Assembly: GCA_009733575.1 (NCBI GenBank)
Contig: ML769639.1
Coordinates: forward strand, 35,659-99,658
DNA from: Gymnopus androsaceus JB14
Lineage: Eukaryota > Basidiomycota > Agaricomycetes > Agaricales > Omphalotaceae
Reading direction: 5' to 3'
Length of the DNA: 64,000 bases
How positions within the stretch are numbered: the first letter of the stretch is position 1; each line of letters starts with the position of its first letter. Below the pieces are notes generated by a model, which made no database searches, was not told the DNA's origin, and was given only the letters and a program-made list of their open reading frames with translations. Positions 57,159-64,000 of the stretch are shown here, one piece after another. A program made the position numbers and the translations under genes.

Positions 57159-58290
57159 TGACTGGATCGCTCTCTACGGCTAGAAAGCAAGCAAAATGAC
57201 ACAGATGGTTCCGATGAATCACAATTTGTGGCACTTACACCTCGGAAGGAGGAGGATCCACTCGACTGAATCGGAAGAGAGGGTGAGTGAAAGTTCGAAA
57301 GAGAACCAAGAAAATCGCTACTGCTATGCCCGCCTTGAAGCGCAAGAAGTGAGTTCCCCCAGAATCCAGAGACCAGTTCGGCCTCTTGGAGTAACTAGCG
57401 AAAAACGCACCTTTGGACATTTTCTCCGAGGTACGCATGTATTTCAATCGTGAGCTGCAACTCAACCTACCTGCACGTTCCTCAGATCTTCACCCATCTT
57501 CATCCAGATGACCTTCTTCAACTTGCCCGCACCTCGAAAGATCTACGAAGCATTCTGCTGCGCAAATCGTCCAAGAGCATTTGGCGTCACTGCCAGGTCA
57601 AACGTGGGCCCAGGTCTCCCGCCTCCTCCAGATGATTTGAGCGAACCACAATATTGCCACTTGGTTTTCTTCGATGGCTATTGTCATGTAAGCTTTAAAT
57701 TTCATCCGATACTGTAGCAGACTGCCAAAACTCGTGTTAGAATTGCTGGCAGGAGGGACGATGCGGAAGGGTGTTTTGGACCCTTCGAATGAGATGTTGC
57801 AGGACCTGTGCTTCACAACTGTGCGTATTACACCTCGCTCATCTGTTATTTTAAATGCATACAAAGACTACAGGCTCTGTGCTTTGTGCGATGCTCCAGG
57901 ATTGTTGAACCTAGATGATTGTGTAGCGAAAGTGATTCCAAGTGAGAAGCTTTTGGGAGCTGGTCAGTCGCTTCTTTTGTTGTCAGTCATCAACTTGCAC
58001 TCAACGACCATTCCAGAATTCGGCAAACTCGAAAAGTTCAGGAATTGGCTGTATCGCACCCTGCGAACATCCACAGCGGAGATGTATCAAGCTGAATTCA
58101 ATACGCTTGAAAGCAACGAAGAGCGAGTCGCATGGCTGGACCGTATGAAAAAATTACAAGAAGTGCATGCGGAGGTAAGAATGCATGGCACAGGTCTCGT
58201 CTTACCTCCATCTCAAAAGATGTATATAGCATACTGCTCTTTACCTCCGTTGGCAATCTTCCATGGAAGCGCTTGCTCGTGCAGCTGCTA
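57159..58290 (+). pseudogene. F-box-like protein gene, copy a, degraded
   Basis: The ATG at 57159 aligns with the start of copy c at 60393, but an early TGA and a deletion follow. An F-box appears at 57487-57590 (IFTHLHPDDLLQLARTSKDLRSILLRKSSKSIW), preceded by an intron. Later parts (LCALCDAPGLLNL..; TSTAEMYQAEFNTLESNEERVAWLDRMKKLQ) match copy c. F-box proteins bring substrates to SCF ubiquitin ligases. Frame changes near 57600 make it unlikely to be functional. Confidence 0.65.
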
Positions 58291-58560
58291 GCAAGAAAAC
58301 TGGAGTGGGTTTCATGGTTTCGTCGTTAGCAATATCGTTTAACATTTCTGCTGTAGTATCATTAACCGTCTCGGAGAGGTTGGATGTGACAAAGCGGAGA
58401 TCATAGTCTCGTTCACCTGTCTTTCCTTAAATTCACACCCATTCCTTCTCCTTCTCAAGATCTCAAGTTTGGAGCAACACAGTGAAAACAGAGCTGGTAG
58501 AAATGTTGACCAAACACAAATAGGACTATCTCTCTCAACGAGGATGCGTGGTTCATTTTA

Positions 58561-59550
58561 TTGCATTTGGCATGCTGCCAGATCGAACATGTACAGATTT
58601 GGAAAAAATACTGCGGCCTCCTCCATGATGATATGAACGAACCACTATACGCCCACTTGGCTTTCTTTGACTTTATTGTGATGCATGTGAAGATTTTTTT
58701 TGGGAGAGTCAGTCGCGATTGCTCCTTTATGATGAACTTGGTGAAGGAGTAGATTTTCGCTTCTTTGAACGTTGCAGTATGGACGGACTATGGACGAACG
58801 AAGGAACAATCAGAATTATGAGTAGCATACCGTCTACATGGACCTTTGTTGTGCCAGCCTAATATAACTAGTTCTCTTTCTGTACATTTTGCGTTCGGGT
58901 GTTGCATACTATCATTTCTTCGAGGATGGGACTCGCTTATCATTTAACTTAGATGATTGTGTAGCGAATGTGATTCCATGTGAGAAAGTTTTTGGGGAGA
59001 GTCAGTGGCGATTGCTTCTATAATGAGCTTGGACTCAACGACCAATCCCATGTCCAGACATCCGCAAACTGCCCAAGAATGATAGGTTTTGCATCGTGCA
59101 AACCTCCACGGCGGAGAAGTATCAAGCTGAATACAATGCACTTGGAAGCGACAAAGAGCGAGATGAATGGCTGGAGCGTATGAAGGGAGTAAAAGAAAAC
59201 GGGGCAAAGGTAAGTATAGGAATTGTTGTGCTGGTTTCATATTACCCTCGATCTAAAAAAATGTATATACTTTATAGCGATGCTGAAAGTTTTGGTCGGT
59301 GGGGAACGATTCCGGCGTCATCGATAGGGAAGTACGGGTTCCGGGAAACAGGCAAAGAGAAGAAGAGGAAGAGGAAGAGGGGGAGGGGAGCGAGGATGCT
59401 GTGGAAGACAGCGACGAAGACAATTGAACCACTGGGTGTGGTCAATGCTTTGTTCATACTTGAAACACTTTGGAATACTGTATATAAGTTGAATTTTAAC
59501 ATTTCCACTGGTATACTGGTAACAGGTTGGATGGGTTCGATCATATGAAC
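58561..59550 (+). pseudogene. F-box-like fragment, copy b, fused with V-ATPase 3' end copy
   Basis: A piece matching the post-F-box part (DDMNEPLYAHLAFFDF) is followed by a copy of the V-ATPase 3' end. After this the F-box gene resumes (LNLDDCVANVIP..; TSTAEKYQAEYNALGSDKERDEWLERMK). The F-box itself is missing. It is a chimeric remnant. Confidence 0.7.
58735..58905 (+). repeat. duplicated V-ATPase 3' end and 3' UTR
   Basis: Nearly identical to 56865-57030, including the last codons and stop (..AAGGAGTAGATT) and a 3' UTR run CATGGACCTTTGTTGTGCCA followed by ACTAGTTCTCTTTCTGTACA. The copy lies inside F-box fragment b. Confidence 0.9.
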
Positions 59551-59985
59551 AGAGTGAACGCGTCGTCGTTGAATAGTGGGAACTACATATTGTCCGCTGC
59601 CACGATTCATTTGGGCCAAGTATGATACCAGATTAGCAAGAATGAGGTATGTAGGAAAGAAAGAAAGGGTGAGTCCAACGGACTCGGATCGGATCCCCAA
59701 CGCGTACGGTCCAGCTCGAGCTCGAGCTGTTTTTGATGGTCTCCCAATTAGAGTACTGTAAAAGTCTTGAGGATATCAAGATATGATCTTGAAGGTACCA
59801 CTAAAGGAAAGGCTCAAGGAATAAGTGCGGGACAAGGACGAGGACAATGGCATTAGCACTGGCATTCAGAGAGATGGCGTGCTTCTCAAATGGCGCCTCG
59901 TGCTCCCTTGAAACCTGCGAGAGTACTCAAGAGTTGACTCAAAACTTAAAAGCCGCCTATCGAGTACGTTCAGGATCTGCAAGCC
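59100..59985 (+). repeat. segmental duplicate of 61320-62240
   Basis: Shared blocks in the same order: the F-box gene 3' exon (CTCCACGGCGGAGAAGTATC), GAATGAGGTA..GGGTGAGT..CGGATC..CCAACG..GGTCCAGCTCGA, AAAGGCTC..GTGCGGGA, GGCATTCAGAG, and CCTCGTGCTCCCTT..GAGAGTA. The two blocks bracket the F-box copies as a tandem duplication of about 2.2 kb with indels. Confidence 0.8.
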
Positions 59986-60392
59986 ATCGGCATTTGGGAT
60001 GTGGTGAAGGAGGAGCGGTATGGTCTTGGTCGACAGACATCCAAAGATGTTCGCTAAAGCAAGGATTGAGGAGCAATGAAGATGGAAATGAGAACCGGGT
60101 TCCCAGACTCAACTGAGTTACCTCCGCAAAATATTGACTGGCAGCAAGGGAGTTCCAACGGGAAAGCAATGGCTATAGAGCGAGAACTTGAAGGAGCCGG
60201 GATTGCAGTTACCGTGACGCTGCGTGTTTTCAGGTGTTTTCAGGCGTTTTCAAATTTCGAAACGAGGTGATCAGCCTGTGCACTGCCATCGACATTGATT
60301 CATTGTTCGCAGTGATTTTGATCGTGAGACAAGAAATTCTATAGCTAAAACGTTACGAGCAAGCAGTGAGCAAGCACTCTCATCTTCCAACG

Positions 60393-61637
60393 ATGACTCG
60401 ACGCTCTGTACGGCTAGAAAGCAAGCAAAATGGCACAGATGGTCTAGATGAATCATACTTTGTGGCACTTCCACATTTTAGGGCTCGGAAGGAGAAACTC
60501 GACGAAGATGGGCAAGTGCAAGTTCGAAAGAGAGCCAAGAAAAGGGCTATACCCCCGGAATTCAAGAACGTTAAAGGCCCGTTTGGTGTCTTGGAGACAC
60601 TAGGGAAAAACGCACCTTTGGACATTTTTTTCGAGGTACGCGCATCCGGTATTCTGATTCCAACATGGAGTTTCAAAAGCAGCTCAACTCAACCGTACAT
60701 TCATTAGATCTTCACCTATCTTAAACCAGCCGACCTTCTTCAACTTGCCCGCACCTCGAAGAAACTACGGAGCATTCTGCTTTCCAAATCGACGAAGAGC
60801 ATCTGGCGTGCTGCTAGGTCGAACGTGTGGCCAAGATACGGAGACAGTATGCCACTTCTTCCAGATGATATGAGCGAACCACAATACGCCCATTTGGCTT
60901 TCTTTCGCTTCTATTGTCATGTGAGCAAGTTTCTGTCTCTACTCTTGTAGGCTAACAGACTGCTAAAAACAAAACTCGTGTCATGTAGAACTGTTTGGGG
61001 AAGCAAGGGTCTGGAAGACCGTTAAGGATGTTTTGGGCCTTTCGAATGAGTTGCTGCAGGGCCTGTGCTTCACAACTGTACGTATTGATTCACTTTGCTC
61101 ATCTATTCATCTTTAATTATATGCAAGGAATACAGGCTCACTACGTTGAACGAGGCTCAAGTATCATTCAACCTAGATGTTTGTGTAGCGAACGTGATTC
61201 CATGCGAGGATGTTTACGGGGAGAGTCAGTTGCGATCGCTTCTTTTTCGTCATGAACTTGCACTCAACGACCAACCCAGACATCCGCAAACTGCCTAAAA
61301 ACAACGAGTTTTGCATGGTGCAAACCTCCACGGCGGAGAAGTATCAAGCTGAATACAATACACTTGGAAGCGACGAAGAGCGAGCTGAATGGCTGGAGCG
61401 TATGAAGCAAGTAAAAGAAAAACGGGCTCAGGTAAGAAATGTGGCGTGTTTCACTTTACCGAGTCCATCTCAAAAGATGTACATACTCTATAGCATGCTG
61501 CTCTTTACGGTCGGTGGATAGCGATTCGAACGGGAGGGCCACGGTTCCGGAAAACAGGCGAAGAGGAAGAAGGGGAGGAGAGCGAGGAAGAAGAGGAGGG
61601 TAGCGAGGATGCTGTGGAAGACGGCGACAAAGAATAA
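60393..61637 (+). CDS. F-box-like protein, copy c (best preserved)
   Basis: Exon 1 (60393-60635) is basic and ends in the start of an F-box (LGKNAPLDIFFE). Exon 2 (60708-60920) completes it (IFTYLKPADLLQLARTSKKLRSILL..IWRAARSN). Exon 3 begins at 60989 (Cys-rich). Further exons end in a Glu-rich tail and TAA at 61635-61637. Exons 1-2 are in phase, and the layout matches the large F-box family of mushrooms. F-box proteins act as substrate adaptors of SCF ubiquitin ligases; the partner is unknown. The joins after exon 3 are less certain. Confidence 0.65.
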
Positions 61638-62311
61638 ATGAAGCGATTGCGCGATCGCAAAACCACTGAGTTGGGGTCAATTTTTTGCTCATGCTATAGG
61701 CAAGATGTCGATGAGGGAGAACACTTTGGAATACTGTACATAAATTAAATTTTGCGTCTATGTAAAAACCATTTCTAAGCAGATATGATGGTTCGACCAT
61801 TATGGTAATGGTATGAGGATAAATCAATTGTGTGGTATATACCAAAGCAGGAATGAGGTAGAAATAAAAGGGTGAGTGCAAAAGCCTTGTTAACGGATCC
61901 GATTCCCAACGGTCCAGCTCGACCCAGAGCAGAAGTCCTATGGATTATATGATTTGCGAGATTGCAAGTCTTCATGAGACCATTCGGTAAGAGAGCAGGA
62001 CAACTTCAGCAGCCATGGGTGCAACCAGAGGAAAGGCTCGAATGAGTGCGGGATGAGGATGAGGACAATAGCAGTGGCATTCAGAGGGATGGCCCGGGTG
62101 TGCTGAATCTCAGACGGGATTTTCCATGTCAGTAAGATGAACGGTAGGCGGAACGCACCTCGTGCTCCCTTCAGAAATTTCGAGAGAGTAAAGAGTTGAA
62201 GAAGCACGTCGAGTACGACAGTTCAGGATGCAAGCCACTTCGTTTTTGCTACCCACGAAGAAGCGCGATGAGAGCTCCACAGTAAGCGCCCATCACTTGT
62301 CCCGGACGACA
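61638..62311. other. intergenic, duplicated sequence
   Basis: Mostly the second copy of the duplication seen at 59100-59985. Nothing coding beyond that is seen. Confidence 0.5.
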
Positions 62312-64000
62312 ATGTCTTCGCTGACCCTTCCCTCCTTACTCCCCAACACATCATATCTCATCGCCTACACACTTCCTTTGCTCTTAATATCGCTTGTTCT
62401 AACCTTCGCTGGAGCGTTTCTGACATTGGATCGAACGAGGAGATTCAAACCGAGATATGATGCGTTACCGGTTCCGGGAACTTTTGGGAAGGGAACAGGA
62501 AAAGAATCGGGGACGATAATAAGAGAATTGATGGTGTTTGAGGGGCGGAGTCGGAGGGATGATGCTGGGATATGCGTTTGGATGCAAGTAACAGCTTTTA
62601 AAAATAATTAAAATGTGAATTAACTCGACTCTCTAGTGCACCTATCGACATTCCTAGCGTTAATAATCCCCACGTCGTCGTCATCTTCACTCTCCAGCAG
62701 TGCTTTCATCGCGGTGTGGATTCTCTCCTCTGTCTCAACGGCCATTCTCGGAGGGCGATACATCCTTGTCGCGCTCGTTCTCGCGGGGCTATCCGGCGGT
62801 GCGCTCTTTGCATTGTCAATTTGTGTCATCATCCATCCAGAATTATCGACGAGAGTTATCCTCGTCTCTGTGTGTATGTCGCTACTCACACTGGCCATTA
62901 TCCTAGCGACGTTGATTCCTCCTTTACATCGGTTCAAACACCCGCTCCTCCGATTCGCTGCTTCATCGACTGGTGCATTCGGCGTCACGCTCTCCAATCG
63001 CTCTCCTCGCTTCGCCTTCGTCTGCTCTATCCTGGGCCTCCGTCTGGTCCCACCCTCGCCCTCGCTGCATCCACAGCCTGGGGCACCTCTGCCGAAAAAG
63101 GCTACTCGGCTTTATTCTGCCTTTTGCTTATAGCTGGTGCAGCCGCAGATTGGGGGTTATGTCGCAAGTGGGGTACCAATCCAGATGAAAAGTGGGATTC
63201 GTATCTGGCAGAATATGCTGCGAATTTGCCGAATGATACGAAGAGGGCTGGAACGTTTTCAGCCTTTTGCGAGTGTTTGGGATAAGATGTTCGGGCATGC
63301 TGAGGCTGTTCTTCTGTGCCTTCATCCGGAAAGCACGACGTTCTCTTCCCCTCTCGCAGACATCGAAATGGCTCCAGACCTCGATCCGCCTACTAAACTC
63401 GGCAAATACGATAAAGGTTTCTCACCCACCACAACTACCTTTTCTGACCCCGAACCTCTTCCCTTGTATACATATGCTTCGACACCGGGTGTGTTGAAGA
63501 AGGGGAGACGACCTTCAAAGAAGGCCAGTATCGGAGGGGCGTTTAGGAAGAAGGAGGTGGTCAAGTTTAGACCTTTGGATGAGGTTAGTAGTGGTAGTGA
63601 TTCTGATGAGGAGGATGGACGCATGCGACGACAGGAACAAAGACCCTGGCTACGCACAATGTCCAATGCGACTTCGAGTACGCCTACGCTGGTTGATTCG
63701 TCAGGCTTGAAACCACAAACCAAGTCCAACAACAGCAACTCGGCCTCTTTGAGGGAGGATGAAGAACTAGACTACGAGACAGAGGTTGGAAGACTCAAGG
63801 CTGCTATCAAACGACGTGTCTCTGGGACTGCGTCTCCTGGGTTGAGTGACGCTGAGGCGGGTACGCCGCCAGATTATTCGGACTTTGAAGAGGAGGATAT
63901 CGTTGAGCAAAAGGATGGGGAGAAGGAGAAGGAATGGTCACCAAAGTTCCTCCGCCAACAGTCCCATCGATCATCTGCTTCAAAGTCCTCGAATCCGAAG
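62312..64000 (+). CDS. DUF4203 (TM7S3/TM198-like) membrane protein, 3' end off window
   Basis: The ATG at 62312 leads to several membrane helices: LIAYTLPLLLISLVLTFAGAFLTLDRTR, then GYAFGLHLSTFLALIIP across an intron, AFIAVWILSSVSTAILGGRYILVALVLAGLSGGALFALSICVIIHP, and RFAASSTGAFG. Next comes WGTSAEKGYSALFCLLLIAGAAADW and DEKWDSYLAEYAANLP. A long charged cytosolic tail from about 63255 runs off the edge. The intron after GYAFG has a GC donor (GCAAGT) and acceptor CTCTAG. Continuity needs single-base shifts near 62544 (GGGG), 62993 (CCAATC), about 63040 and 63253 (TTTT), mostly homopolymer positions, so assembly error is likely. The function of the family in fungi is unknown. Confidence 0.75.

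Noticed and set aside
1..64000. CRISPR array or bacterial operon features
   Set aside because: No regularly spaced repeats and no ribosome-binding or operon signals; the genes have spliceosomal introns throughout.

Overview
The window looks like nuclear DNA of a mushroom-forming basidiomycete (Agaricomycetes). The reasons are short spliceosomal introns of about 45-60 nt with GT..CTAAC..AG signals, Plavaka and DIRS-type elements, F-box arrays typical of that class, and conserved fungal housekeeping genes. Species cannot be named from sequence alone. All calls come from reading motifs and splice signals by eye; no database search was run.

Layout. 1-4400: two minus-strand multi-exon hypothetical genes. 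4830-5945: a plus-strand gene with a tandemly repeated exon-intron unit. 5996-9433: a decayed Plavaka (CACTA-like) transposase. 9434-20700: small hypothetical genes, several broken, including one with an RNase H1-type hybrid-binding domain, and two non-autonomous transposons. 21300-22280: a glycosyltransferase fragment. 23056-36036: a Ty1/copia retrotransposon with matching 363-bp LTRs and a 5-bp target duplication. It carries three nested insertions: a 367-bp repeat, a 168-bp TA MITE, and a 6842-bp DNA transposon. That DNA transposon encodes a DDE transposase with a DEDDy 3'-5' exonuclease placed between the second Asp and the putative Glu, and is the most interesting object here. 36600-41412: a BAHD-type acyltransferase, an inverted fragment of the same family, and an ITFG1/TIP-like FG-GAP membrane protein. 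42310-49820: a 1.24-kb non-autonomous element followed by a DIRS-like tyrosine-recombinase retrotransposon. 50587-51590: a second, broken BAHD copy. 51718-56888: divergently transcribed UDP-glucose 6-dehydrogenase and V-ATPase subunit a. 57159-61637: F-box gene duplications, one fused to a copy of the V-ATPase 3' end. 62312-64000: a DUF4203 membrane protein running off the right edge.

Two themes tie the region together. First, nested insertions can be dated relative to each other because removing each element plus one target duplication restores the interrupted reading frame. Second, stops inside otherwise open transposon frames are nearly all TGA where CGA (Arg) is expected, and several catalytic residues show G-to-A changes. 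This is the pattern of cytosine deamination at methylated CpG or a RIP-like process. Single-base indels also occur in conserved genes (V-ATPase, UGDH, DUF4203), so residual assembly error is possible there.
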